Shown piece after piece: positions 1 to 7,311 of a stretch of DNA of 64,000 nt. Every line of letters starts with the position of its first letter. Positions within the stretch are counted from its first letter, which is position 1. The DNA is from Georgenia satyanarayanai (GTDB taxonomy: Bacteria; Actinomycetota; Actinomycetes; Actinomycetales; Actinomycetaceae). Where the stretch lies: the NCBI RefSeq assembly GCF_900116375.1, contig NZ_UETB01000004.1, positions 203,138 through 267,137 of the forward strand, written 5' to 3'. Position numbers and translations under genes: made by a program. The notes beneath the pieces were generated by a model. The model worked only from the letters and a program-made list of their open reading frames with translations, had not been told where the DNA came from and ran no database searches.

Positions 1-1
1 C

Positions 2-337
2 CAGCGGCTCGCCGCGATCGCCGACGAGGACCCGGAGCACCTGATCTTCTTCAGCCGCAACCACACGCCGCTGACGACCAACAACGTGCGCCGGCGCCTG
101 CGCGCCATCCTGGACGAGGCCGGTATCCCGGGGGTCGCGCCGCACTCGTTCCGTCGCACCGTCGCGACGGTCATCGACCGGGCGGGCGGTGCAGACCTCG
201 CGGCCGAGATGCTCGGCCACACCTCGTCCCAGATCACCAAGGAGCACTACATCGAGCCCGACGAGAAGGTGAACCCGGTGACCGCCGAGATCCTCGAGTC
301 ACTCGCTCCTCGTGACAGCAGCACCGACGAGAAGTGA
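2..337 (+). CDS. Tyrosine recombinase/integrase, C-terminal part (cut by window edge)
   Basis: Only the last 111 codons are visible; the reading frame is open from the first bases. The segment has the catalytic-domain landmarks of the lambda-integrase family: an H-x-x-R box (HSFRRT), the LGHTS box, and the Tyr nucleophile context (KEHYIEPDE) about 30 residues from the C-terminus. Such enzymes cut and rejoin DNA at attachment sites through a 3'-phosphotyrosine link. Its presence on the same side of the tRNA remnant at 13,512-13,549 fits the integrase of a tRNA-targeting genomic island. I infer that link; the other attachment site and the N-terminal arm-binding domain lie outside the window. 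Confidence 0.9.
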   Translation, partial: QRLAAIADEDPEHLIFFSRNHTPLTTNNVRRRLRAILDEAGIPGVAPHSFRRTVATVIDRAGGADLAAEMLGHTSSQITKEHYIEPDEKVNPVTAEILESLAPRDSSTDEK

Positions 338-493
338 CCTCCGGACGCGGTGTGAGGAGCCCTCACCACCGTTCTCTCCCCCGAAGCGCGCTCGCCGAAC
401 CCGGGGCGCAGGCCGACTTCGGCCTGCTCATCGTCCACGAGTGCGATCGCTCGATCCATGTGGCCAGTCTCGCGTGGGTGCGTTACCGAGAAC

Positions 494-563
494 GTACGGG
501 GTGCCTGACCCCGTACGCACCCCGTACGCACCCCGTACGCACCCCGTACGCACCCCGTACGCA
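494..563. repeat. Five 11-bp tandem repeats with an inverted half-copy (iteron-like)
   Basis: The unit CCCCGTACGCA occurs five times head to tail without mismatch (509-519, 520-530, 531-541, 542-552, 553-563). An inverted copy (GTACGGGGT, 494-502) pairs with ACCCCGTAC (508-516) to form a hairpin at the left edge. Eleven bases is close to one helical turn, so a bound protein would see all copies on one DNA face. The rest of 338-671 shows no convincing gene; a further CGTACGGG lies near 598. Function is unknown; possibilities are integrase or accessory binding sites or replication/partition iterons. Confidence 0.8.
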
Positions 564-671
564 CCCTGACGAGGAGCATCAGCCCAGGCCATGGGGCGTA
601 CGGGCAATCGTTGGCCGCGGGTGAGCGACTGGTGTCAGACATCCGGCCCGAGGCCAGCGGCGAACCGTCGA

Positions 672-983
672 TCAGTCGCCCACGCGGTGTTTCCAGTACC
701 CCGGCAGGCGTCTCTCATGGGCGTAGGCGACGATCACGACCTCGCCTTCCGCAACGTAGTAGATCACCCCGTAGGGGAAGCCGGGCACGCCCTTGCGCCG
801 GACGACTGGCTCACGGTCCCAGTCGCGGATCGGTGGCCATGCGTCGGGCATCGCGGCGATGCTCTGCCGTGCCTGGCGCGTGGCATCAAGGAACTCCTGG
901 CCGGTGGCCGAGTCGTCGTACCAAGCGGCTCCGGCACGAAGCTCGGCGCGCGCCTCGGGATGCTCCCGCTGGGCGAGCGTCAC
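672..983 (-). CDS. ParE/RelE-type toxin of a toxin-antitoxin pair
   Basis: A 103-residue basic protein with the compact RelE/ParE fold pattern: an N-terminal helix ending in EARAELRAGAAWYDD, a central VVRRKGVPGFPYGVIYYV strand pair and a C-terminal VIVAYAHERRLPGYW segment. The family either cleaves mRNA on ribosomes or inhibits gyrase; the ParE side is the closer resemblance, but I cannot tell the target from sequence alone. Its start overlaps the stop of the upstream antitoxin gene by four bases (ATGA), so the two are translationally coupled and co-repressed. The location on the island fits a stabilisation role. Confidence 0.85.
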   Translation of the reverse strand: MTLAQREHPEARAELRAGAAWYDDSATGQEFLDATRQARQSIAAMPDAWPPIRDWDREPVVRRKGVPGFPYGVIYYVAEGEVVIVAYAHERRLPGYWKHRVGD

Positions 984-1231
984 CGGCGCTTCGACGCGAG
1001 TTCAGCTGATAGGAGCCGGTACGTCTCGTCCGCGTCGACCAGTTCGACATTGCCCGCGAGGATGTCGTTGATCCGAGACCCGACCTCATCGCGCCAGGCG
1101 ACCTCGACCTCCGCCGGATCAGTGTCGGCGTCCTGATCCACGCTGAGCCGAAGCATGCGAGCAGCTTCCAGGCGCTCATCAGGAGTGAGCGAGTAGCCCG
1201 CCTCGATGTACTCCGTCAGCTTCGGGGTCAT
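980..1231 (-). CDS. Antitoxin (addiction-module component family) for the ParE/RelE-like toxin
   Basis: The start is set at ATG 1231, which gives 83 residues; the frame is open further upstream, but that part has no protein-like character. The sequence MTPKLTEYIEAGYSLTPDERLEAARML followed by an acidic stretch (DQDADTDPAEVEVAW) resembles the addiction-module antitoxins whose helical N-terminus is followed by a toxin-wrapping acidic tail. It precedes the toxin in the operon, the usual antitoxin-first order, and overlaps it by 4 bp. It should neutralise the toxin and autoregulate the operon. Confidence 0.8.
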   Translation of the reverse strand: MTPKLTEYIEAGYSLTPDERLEAARMLRLSVDQDADTDPAEVEVAWRDEVGSRINDILAGNVELVDADETYRLLSAELASKRR

Positions 1232-1616
1232 GCATCGATGGTACGGCGGCGCGCCGACGTCGGCCAGGACTGTGGACGTCGGCAGAAAGCATGCCCGCGC
1301 TGCCAGGCAGCCGGATGATTCACAGCACGTGCCTCGGTCCGTCGCGTCGATACTGCGGCCCGCTCGTTCATGCCCCGAGAAGTGCGCGAGAAGCCCCCGT
1401 TCGACTTCCAGGTGCGTCGTCGGCGCCAGAGCCACCAGCGTGTAGCACGATGCAGACCGGGACCGCGGGCTCGTCGCCGAGGATCATGCCGTCCTGCGAG
1501 CGGTCGCACTCGCGCGCAGATACCTCACGAACGAGCCGAGCCAGTGGCCAAGTTGTAGTCCTCACACCTCTGGCACCAGAGGCGGCTGCTGTTACGTCCG
1601 TACGGAAGCGAGGCGC
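1232..1616. other. Intergenic stretch with no supported gene
   Basis: This 385-bp stretch lies between the antitoxin start and a zinc-finger gene. On the minus strand, 1368-1565 has a weakly protein-like frame that seems to continue in another frame near 1,435-1,440, which could be a decayed gene. I recognise no family and found no start with a ribosome site, so no gene is called. Confidence 0.4.
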
Positions 1617-2012
1617 GTGATGGCCGAGGTGTCAGTTGTCCAGATCGACCCGGGACTCTGCCCGCGATGCGGTGCGCCGGTCCCGCGACGACGAACGGGA
1701 CGCCCCGCTACGTGGTGCTCGCAGTCGTGCCGGCGCGCGGCATACGAGGAGAGACGTGCGGCCGCACGTGGCGCGATCGCGGTGCATGTCGTCGACCGGG
1801 TGACCACGAAGACGGTCGAGAAGGAGCATGGGATCGAGGACTGCGTCGGCCGGGTGCTTGCGTCACCGGTGGCATGCACGGTGCTGCTCGAGGCGCTGGT
1901 AGAGCACCTCGTGGACAAGCAGAAGATGTGGGACCCGAAATGGGCGCGGACCGTCGGCGTCGCGGTACGCGTCGGCGGCACGTTGGCGTTCGCGCGGACG
2001 CGCACTCGATGA
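1617..2012 (+). CDS. Small zinc-finger protein of unknown function
   Basis: The product has 131 residues. An N-terminal CPRCGAPV...WCSQSCRRAAYEERRAA segment contains two Cys pairs (C-x2-C and C-x3-C) that would hold one zinc, followed by an Arg-rich helix. Proteins with this CxxC/CSxxCR head are common in actinobacteria, often as short hypothetical proteins of accessory regions. The C-terminal half (LASPVACTVLLEALVEHLVD) is helical and unassigned. The start is GTG 1617 or the adjacent ATG 1620. I infer a DNA- or RNA-binding role only from the finger and the basic helix. Confidence 0.65.
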   Translation: MMAEVSVVQIDPGLCPRCGAPVPRRRTGRPATWCSQSCRRAAYEERRAAARGAIAVHVVDRVTTKTVEKEHGIEDCVGRVLASPVACTVLLEALVEHLVDKQKMWDPKWARTVGVAVRVGGTLAFARTRTR

Positions 2013-2358
2013 GCGTGCGGCGCTGTCATGGTGTTCACCGGAGGCCGCGAGTGCGGCAAGAACGGAGTGCGCGGTGCCGATGGCCCCGGCGCAGCCGATT
2101 GAAGACCGCAGCTGTGGCGCGCACGGGGCCCCGCCACCGGAACACATCACCGGACGGGCCATACGGACACCGGTCAGAGGGGCGAACACGCTGGCCCGCG
2201 CCGTTCTCGTAGCGGGTTCCTCAAACGGGACGACCGCAGAGCCCTCGTCGCACCGCCACAGGACGACGGGGCCGGAGTCCCAATGGCGTTCTCTAGGACA
2301 GAGGTGTGGGGGCTGGTGGACAGCACCCCGGCAAGCGGAGCGGCTTGCAACGTGGCGA
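2013..2358. other. Intergenic stretch, possibly remnant DNA
   Basis: There are 346 bases between the zinc-finger gene and a broken gene. Both strands have open frames but none with a start, ribosome site and recognisable protein. I see no repeat or strong hairpin. It may be degraded island DNA. Confidence 0.4.
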
Positions 2359-2737
2359 TCAGAGATCGTCATTGAGGTCGAGCAGGATCTCGCCGTCCTC
2401 GGCGTCACTCTCGGCGACGGCATCAGTCGTAAACGACTCCACCGTTGCGGTGTAGTAGCCGCCGCCCCGTGGCACCCGCGTCTCGAAGTAGAACATGCAG
2501 GCATCGCCGGCGCTGGAGAGAGCCCCTGCTCCATCTGGGCAGTTCCCACAATTGATCCGGAGGCGTCCAAAATCTGCACCTGGGGCTCGTCCATCAGATC
2601 GGTGACTCGGTCGTGCATGCTCTGCTGGGGGATCAAGGGAAGGCAGTCCTCCCATCATCAGTCACGAGGGACACGTCCGGTGTGAGTACCAAGCCGCCGC
2701 GCACAGTGAGTCCGGTGATGCTAACCGCGCCGGCCAC
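2359..2737 (-). pseudogene. Frameshifted remnant of an actinobacterial secreted/lipoprotein-type domain
   Basis: Read right to left, three pieces in three frames join into one protein-like sequence. The first piece (from about 2,737) contains ITGLTVRGGLVLTPDVSL. The second (to about 2,515) contains VQILDASGSIVGTAQM. The third contains GDACMFYFETRVPRGGGYY and ends in an acidic tail at 2,359. The order 'GxxxL beta strand, D-x-x-G-x-x-x-G-T, C-x-F-x-F-x-V-P-x-G-x-x-Y' matches a domain often found at the C-terminus of actinobacterial lipoproteins of unknown function. Each junction (near 2,640 and near 2,515) looks like the loss of one base. Either the gene is dead or these are base-calling errors. 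No signal peptide is visible, so the N-terminus may also be lost. Confidence 0.55.
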
Positions 2738-2754
2738 ACGCCACCCTGGTCATG

Positions 2755-2895
2755 TCAGCGCGCCACCATGACCACGATTGTCACCACGTAAGCCGCGGCG
2801 ACCAGGCCGATTCCCGGCAGGGTGAGAACCACCCCGCGTCGGGCCCGCCGCTGGCCGTCGTCGGGCCCGGGGTCCTTGCGCTGCTTCGCAGTCAT
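2755..2895 (-). CDS. Small single-span membrane protein next to the metal exporter
   Basis: A 46-residue protein starts at ATG 2895 with a good ribosome site (GGAG seven bases upstream). It has a charged N-terminus (MTAKQRKDPGPDDGQRRARRG) followed by one hydrophobic helix (VVLTLPGIGLVAAAYVVTIVVMV) and a short end. It lies 77 bp downstream of the cation exporter on the same strand and could share its transcript. I do not recognise a family. Small membrane proteins next to transporters can act as regulators or subunits, but that is speculation here. Confidence 0.55.
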   Translation of the reverse strand: MTAKQRKDPGPDDGQRRARRGVVLTLPGIGLVAAAYVVTIVVMVAR

Positions 2896-2972
2896 CGCAC
2901 GCTCCGTTGACGTCGGCTCGAGCCAGGTGAGGCGGGCTCCCCCGCGGATTTCGCGTGGGATTGTGTGGAGTG

Positions 2973-3884
2973 TTACCAGCTCAGGTCGTGACAGCCGCCA
3001 CTGTCGGCGGCCTCCACCTGCAAGGTGGCGTGGGCGATACCGTAGCGGTCGCGCAGCACCTGGCGCGCGCCGGCCAGCACGGCGCCGTGGTCGGCGCCCT
3101 GGTCGGCGACCAGGTGCGCGGTGGCCACGTTCATCCCCGAGGTCAGCGTCCACAGGTGCAGGTCGTGGACCTCCGCCACGCCCTCGACCGCGTCCAGGGC
3201 GCCGGCGACGTCCTGCGGGTCGACTCCCTCCGGGGCGTGCTGGGCCAGGACTGCGGCCACCTGCCTGCCCAGGACCACCGCCCGGATGATGACGAAGACC
3301 GCGATGAGTGCCGCGACCACGACGTCCCAGACCGGCTGACCGGTGAGGATGATCAGCGCGCCGGCGACCATGACGCCTACCGACCCGGCCGCGTCGGCGA
3401 TCACCTCGTAGTAGGCGCCCTTGACGTTCAGGCTCTCCTTCGAGCCGCCGCGCAGCAGCAGCATGGAGGCGATGTTGATCACCAGGCCGGCGAACCCGAC
3501 CGCGAGCATGGCACCGGAGGCGACCTCCGGCGCATCACCCAGCCGGCTGATGGCCTCGACCACCACGTACACCCCGACGGCGAGCATCGCGAGCACCGCC
3601 AGCGCCGAGGCGAACACCTCCGCCCGGTAGGAACCATAGGTTCGCCGCCCCGAGGAGTCCGGCCGGCTGGCGATCCGGGTCGCCACCAGGGCCGCGCCCA
3701 GCACCACCACGTCCGCGGCCATGTGCCCGGCGTCCGACAGCAGCGCCAGCGACCCCGACACCAGCCCCGCGATGAGCTCGATGAGGAAGAAGCCCGCCGT
3801 CAGGGCGAACGCCCCGGCCAGCCGCCGGCGGTGCCGGCCACCGGCATGCCCGACCGCTGGGGCGTGACTGTGCCCCGCCCCCAT
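2973..3884 (-). CDS. Cation diffusion facilitator (Zn/Cd efflux, CzcD-like)
   Basis: The 303-residue product has the CDF layout: a His-rich N-terminus (about residues 5-18), six membrane helices (roughly 23-195) and a cytoplasmic C-terminal domain ending near residue 300. The first half-site is canonical (SDAGHMAAD, H54 and D58). The second half-site reads YYEVIADAAGS, so E160/D164 replaces the usual His/Asp pair. CDF proteins exchange protons for Zn2+, Cd2+ or similar cations out of the cytosol. The start overlaps the stop of the CadC-like repressor gene by one base (TGATG), so the pair forms one metal-induced operon. Confidence 0.92.
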   Translation of the reverse strand: MGAGHSHAPAVGHAGGRHRRRLAGAFALTAGFFLIELIAGLVSGSLALLSDAGHMAADVVVLGAALVATRIASRPDSSGRRTYGSYRAEVFASALAVLAMLAVGVYVVVEAISRLGDAPEVASGAMLAVGFAGLVINIASMLLLRGGSKESLNVKGAYYEVIADAAGSVGVMVAGALIILTGQPVWDVVVAALIAVFVIIRAVVLGRQVAAVLAQHAPEGVDPQDVAGALDAVEGVAEVHDLHLWTLTSGMNVATAHLVADQGADHGAVLAGARQVLRDRYGIAHATLQVEAADSGGCHDLSW

Positions 3885-4261
3885 CAGCCCTGCCCCCCGT
3901 CGTGGCGGGCGTGCTCACGGGAGACGTCCAGCAGCATCCGCACGTGAGCGTCGGCCAGCCGGTAGTACACCATCCGCCCCTCCCGCCGGTTGTCGACCAC
4001 GCCGGCGGTGCGCAGCACCCGCAGCACCTGGGACACCGACGCCTCCGGGACGTCCACCGACGCGGCCAGGTCGCACACGCACAGCTCCCCCGCCTCCAGC
4101 AACGCGTACAGCACCCGGGCCCGCCGCGGGTCCCCGAGCAGCTTGAACAACCCGGCCAACCGGGCGGCCTCCCCTTCGTCGGGGATCTTCTCCCGGGTCA
4201 GCGCCACCTTCTCCGGGTGGACGGCGGCGACCTCGCACGAATCCAACGGCGTCACACTCAT
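3884..4261 (-). CDS. ArsR/SmtB-family metal-sensing repressor, CadC-like
   Basis: The product has 125 residues from ATG 4261. It keeps the metal-sensor landmarks of Staphylococcus CadC: an N-terminal Cys (C9), a C-x-C in helix 3 (ELCVCDLA, C61 and C63), a winged-helix DNA-binding segment (EASVSQVLRVLRTAGVV) and the second dimer-interface site in helix 5 (D104-x-H106 and H117-x2-H120). It should bind its own promoter and release it on Cd, Pb or Zn binding. A GTG at 4276 is in frame, but it lies inside the palindrome upstream and before a -10 hexamer; ATG 4261 with TATGGT six bases before it fits a leaderless start better. Confidence 0.9.
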   Translation of the reverse strand: MSVTPLDSCEVAAVHPEKVALTREKIPDEGEAARLAGLFKLLGDPRRARVLYALLEAGELCVCDLAASVDVPEASVSQVLRVLRTAGVVDNRREGRMVYYRLADAHVRMLLDVSREHARHDGGQG

Positions 4262-4267
4262 GCGTCG

Positions 4268-4289
4268 ACCATACACCTATGCAGATGTG
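4268..4289 (-). promoter_or_regulatory. Leaderless promoter and candidate operator of the CadC-like gene
   Basis: On the minus strand TATGGT (4268-4273) stands exactly six bases before ATG 4261 with no Shine-Dalgarno. Directly upstream, 4274-4289 is an imperfect palindrome (CACCTATGCAGATGTG; 12 of 16 positions symmetric). This is the size and position expected for an ArsR/SmtB dimer blocking polymerase. Confidence 0.6.
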
Positions 4290-4320
4290 CAGATCACGCC
4301 TGGGGAGCAGGCGCCAGAGA

Positions 4321-4351
4321 TCAGCGTGTGCTGTATGGTCAGCGCATGCTG
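4321..4351 (+). promoter_or_regulatory. Leaderless cmtR promoter between two CAGC-N4-GCTG operators
   Basis: TATGGT (4334-4339) lies six bases before ATG 4346. It is flanked by two near-identical 13-mers, TCAGCGTGTGCTG (4321-4333) and TCAGCGCATGCTG (4339-4351). Each contains a CAGC-N4-GCTG dyad, 18 bp apart. The second overlaps the start codon. These are good candidates for the CmtR binding sites. Confidence 0.6.
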
Positions 4352-4705
4352 ACTCTTGCTTCGCGGTTGGACGTGATGAACCGGCTGGGCCGGGCGATGG
4401 CCGATCCCACCCGCTCCCGCATCCTCATGACACTCCTCGAGGGCCCCAGCTACCCCGCGGTCCTCGCCCGCGACCTGGACCTGACCCGGTCGAACGTCTC
4501 GAACCACCTCACCTGCCTGCGGGACTGCGGCATCGTCGTCGCCGAACCTGAAGGCCGCCAGACACGGTATGAGATCGCCGACCCGCACCTCACGGTGGCG
4601 GTGACCGCGCTGGTCGAGGTCACCCTGGCCGTCGATGAGAACGCCCCGTGCGTGGATGCCACCTGCACGGTGCCCGGCTGCTGCCCCAGCGGGACTGTGG
4701 CATGA
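4346..4705 (+). CDS. cmtR: CmtR-type Cd/Pb-sensing ArsR repressor
   Basis: The 119-residue product closely follows Mycobacterium tuberculosis CmtR through the whole winged-helix domain (LGRAMADPTRSRIL, LTRSNVSNHLTCLRDCGIVV, EGRQTRYEIAD). The three CmtR metal ligands are at the same numbers: C57, C61 and C102. It also carries extra cysteines at 107, 112 and 113, which could change affinity or add a second site. Start choice: ATG 4346 gives a full-length family member; the frame is open much further upstream by chance. The stop overlaps the ATPase start by 4 bp, so sensor and pump are coupled, as with CmtR and its ATPase in M. tuberculosis. Confidence 0.93.
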   Translation: MLTLASRLDVMNRLGRAMADPTRSRILMTLLEGPSYPAVLARDLDLTRSNVSNHLTCLRDCGIVVAEPEGRQTRYEIADPHLTVAVTALVEVTLAVDENAPCVDATCTVPGCCPSGTVA

Positions 4706-6606
4706 GCGCGACCACCCACGCCCCCGTCGAACAGCACGAGAGCGACGAGGAGCACGAGGCCCCGTGGTGGGGTGACCGCGCCGTCATGATCCCCGTCGCC
4801 TCGGGCGCAGCGTTCGTCGCCGGGCTCGCCTGTGAGTGGTCCGGCGCCCCGACGGCGGCACTAGTGCTCTTCTGGGCCGGTCTGCTGCTCGGGGCCTCCA
4901 CCTTCGTCCCCGGCGCGCTGCGCAAGCTCGCCACCGGCAAGCTCGGCATCGCGCTGCTGATGACGATGAGCGCCACCGGCGCCGTCATCCTCGGCCACGT
5001 GGAGGAGGCAGCGGCCCTGGCGTTCCTCTACTCCATCGCCGAGGCCCTCGAAGACCGCGCCATGGACCGCGCACGCGCCGGGCTGCGCGCCCTGCTCAAG
5101 CTCGTGCCCGACACCGCCACCGTCCTTACCGACGGCAAGACCCTCACCGTCCCGGCCCGTGACCTGACCCCCGGGCAGGTCATGGTCATCCGGCCCGGTG
5201 AGCGCATCGCCACCGACGGCATCATCCGAACCGGTCACAGCAGCCTGGACACTTCGGCCATCACCGGTGAGTCCATCCCCGTCGAGGCCGGCCCCGGTGA
5301 CGAGGTTCCCGCCGGGGCGATCAACGCCGCCGGTGTCCTGCAGGTCGAGGCGACCGCGCCCGGCACCGGCAACTCCCTGACCACGATCGTGAGCCTGGTC
5401 GAGCAGGCCCAGGCCGAGAAGGGGCAACGCGCCCGGCTGGCCGACCGCATCGCCCGCCCGCTGGTGCCCGGGGTCCTGGTCCTGGCGGTGCTCGTCGCCG
5501 TCATCGGCTCCCTGGCCGGTGACCCGCAGACCTGGATCGCCCGCGCCCTGGTGGTGCTCGTGGCCGCCTCCCCGTGTGCGCTGGCGATCGCGGTGCCCAT
5601 CACCGTGGTCTCCGCGGTCGGCTCGGCGAGCAAGTTCGGCGTCATCATCAAGAGCGGGGCCATCTTCGAACGGTTCGGGGACATCGGGCATGTCGCCTTC
5701 GACAAGACCGGGACTCTGACCCGGAACCAGCCCACCGTCACCGCCGTCGTCCCCACCACCGATGGCACCGAGGAGCAGGTCCTGGCCTGGGCCGCCGCGC
5801 TCGAGCAGCACAGCACCCACCCGCTCGCTGCTGCCATCACCCAGGCGGCCCCCGCAACCCCCGCGGCCGTGGGTATCACCGAGGAAGCCGGTCACGGCAT
5901 CCACGGCACCGTCGACGGCGTGGTGATCAGGGTCGGCAGCCCCCGTTGGGTTGACCCGGGCGACCTCGCCGACCGGGTCCATCACCTGGAGGCCCAGGGG
6001 ATGAGCGTCGTCGTCGTGCACCGCGACGGCGCGGTCGCCGGGGCGATCGGGGTGCGTGACGAGCTGCGTCCTGAGGTTCCCGAGGTCCTCCAGACCCTGG
6101 CGGGCCAGGGCATCGGCGTCACGATGCTCACCGGGGACAACGAGCGCACCGCACGCGCGCTGGCGGCCCAGGCCGGCATCGGTGACGTGCGTGCCGAGCT
6201 GCGCCCCGAAGGCAAGTCAGCTGCCGTGGACGAGCTCCGCGCCCACCGGCCCACCGCGATGATCGGCGACGGCATTAACGACGCCCCGGCCCTGGCGGCA
6301 GCCGATGTCGGGATCGCGATGGGGGCCACCGGCTCCGACGCCGCGATCGAGTCCGCCGACATCGCCTTCACCGGTCAGGACCTGCGGCTCCTGCCCGAGG
6401 CGATCGCCCACGCCCGGCGCGGGCGGCGCATCGTCAACCAGAACATCGTCCTGTCGCTGCTCATCATTGCCGCCCTGCCACCGCTGGCCATCACCGGCGT
6501 CCTGGGCCTGGCCGCCGTCGTGCTCATCCACGAGGTCGCCGAGGTCCTGGTCATCCTCAACGGACTGCGCGCCGCCCGTACCCGCCAGCCCACGCTCGGA
6601 CGCTGA
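4702..6606 (+). CDS. P1B-type heavy-metal-transporting ATPase (CtpG-like)
   Basis: The product has 634 residues from ATG 4702. Visible P-type landmarks are the TGES actuator loop (about 188), SPC in the transport helix (S290-P291-C292), the phosphorylation motif DKTGT (D334), the HP dipeptide of the nucleotide domain (QHSTHPLAAAI) and GDGINDAPA (about 522). The last helices contain LIHEVAEVLVILNGLR. There is no N-terminal CxxC metal domain; instead the first 20 residues are His/Glu-rich (HAPVEQHESDEEHE). The SPC motif plus coupling to cmtR points to a Cd/Pb (or Co) exporter like mycobacterial CtpG. Confidence 0.93.
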   Translation: MSATTHAPVEQHESDEEHEAPWWGDRAVMIPVASGAAFVAGLACEWSGAPTAALVLFWAGLLLGASTFVPGALRKLATGKLGIALLMTMSATGAVILGHVEEAAALAFLYSIAEALEDRAMDRARAGLRALLKLVPDTATVLTDGKTLTVPARDLTPGQVMVIRPGERIATDGIIRTGHSSLDTSAITGESIPVEAGPGDEVPAGAINAAGVLQVEATAPGTGNSLTTIVSLVEQAQAEKGQRARLADRIARPLVPGVLVLAVLVAVIGSLAGDPQTWIARALVVLVAASPCALAIAVPITVVSAVGSASKFGVIIKSGAIFERFGDIGHVAFDKTGTLTRNQPTVTAVVPTTDGTEEQVLAWAAALEQHSTHPLAAAITQAAPATPAAVGITEEAGHGIHGTVDGVVIRVGSPRWVDPGDLADRVHHLEAQGMSVVVVHRDGAVAGAIGVRDELRPEVPEVLQTLAGQGIGVTMLTGDNERTARALAAQAGIGDVRAELRPEGKSAAVDELRAHRPTAMIGDGINDAPALAAADVGIAMGATGSDAAIESADIAFTGQDLRLLPEAIAHARRGRRIVNQNIVLSLLIIAALPPLAITGVLGLAAVVLIHEVAEVLVILNGLRAARTRQPTLGR

Positions 6607-6670
6607 CCCCGCGGACCAACCGGCCGCACTAACCGTTCGCCGGCGATCCGGCGCGCCCTGAAAGGCACCG

Positions 6671-7279
6671 ATGGAACTGCTCACCCCGATCCTGCAGGCG
6701 GTCGGCCTGTTCGTGGCTACGAACATCGACGACATCATCGTCCTGTCCCTCTTCTACGCCCGCGGCGCCGGCCAGCGGGGCACCACCCGCAAGATTCTTG
6801 CTGGCCAGTACCTCGGCTTCGGCGGCATCCTGCTGGCCGCCGTGCTGGTCTCCCTCGGGGCCCGCACCTTCCTGCCCGAGGCCGCCCTGGCCTACTTCGG
6901 GCTCATCCCCCTGACCCTGGGCCTGTACGCGGCGTGGCAGGTGTGGCGCAACCGCGATGAGGACGATGACGACGACGAGGCCAAGGTCGGTGACCGCCAG
7001 GTCGGCACGCTGACCGTGGCGGCCGTAACCTTCGCCAACGGCGGGGACAACATCGGGGTCTACGTCCCCGTCTTCGCCACCGCGTCGACCACCGCGGTCA
7101 TCGCCTACTGCCTCGTCTTTCTCGCCCTCGTGGGCCTGCTCGTTCTCGCCGCGCGGTACGTCGCCACCCGCCGGCCCATCGCCGAGGTCCTCGAACGCTG
7201 GGAGCACATCCTCTTCCCGCTGGTCCTCATCGGCCTGGGCGTGGTCATCCTCCTCGAGGGCGGGGCCTTCGGCCTCTAG
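6671..7279 (+). CDS. cadD: CadD-family cadmium resistance transporter
   Basis: This 202-residue membrane protein begins MELLTPILQAVGLFVATNIDDIIVLSLFY. It has the CadD pattern: the ATNIDDI motif in helix 1, paired later by TFANGGDNIGVYVP, which mark the two halves of a LysE-superfamily transporter. Five to six membrane helices are evident. An acidic loop (DEDDDDDEAK, about residues 97-106) faces the cytosol between the halves and could bind cation. It follows the ATPase by 64 bp with its own ribosome site and probably belongs to the cmtR operon. Known family role: Cd2+ resistance by efflux or sequestration. Confidence 0.88.
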   Translation: MELLTPILQAVGLFVATNIDDIIVLSLFYARGAGQRGTTRKILAGQYLGFGGILLAAVLVSLGARTFLPEAALAYFGLIPLTLGLYAAWQVWRNRDEDDDDDEAKVGDRQVGTLTVAAVTFANGGDNIGVYVPVFATASTTAVIAYCLVFLALVGLLVLAARYVATRRPIAEVLERWEHILFPLVLIGLGVVILLEGGAFGL

Positions 7280-7311
7280 CACCCACCCCTCCACGATCCC
7301 ACGGAGCCCTC

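Noticed and set aside
509..563. CRISPR-like or microsatellite repeat
   Set aside because: An 11-bp unit with no spacers is not CRISPR. A simple microsatellite is less likely because of the inverted boundary copy.
1368..1565. A small minus-strand gene
   Set aside because: The frame looks weakly protein-like and seems to continue in another frame near 1,435-1,440, but I see no ribosome site and no recognisable family.
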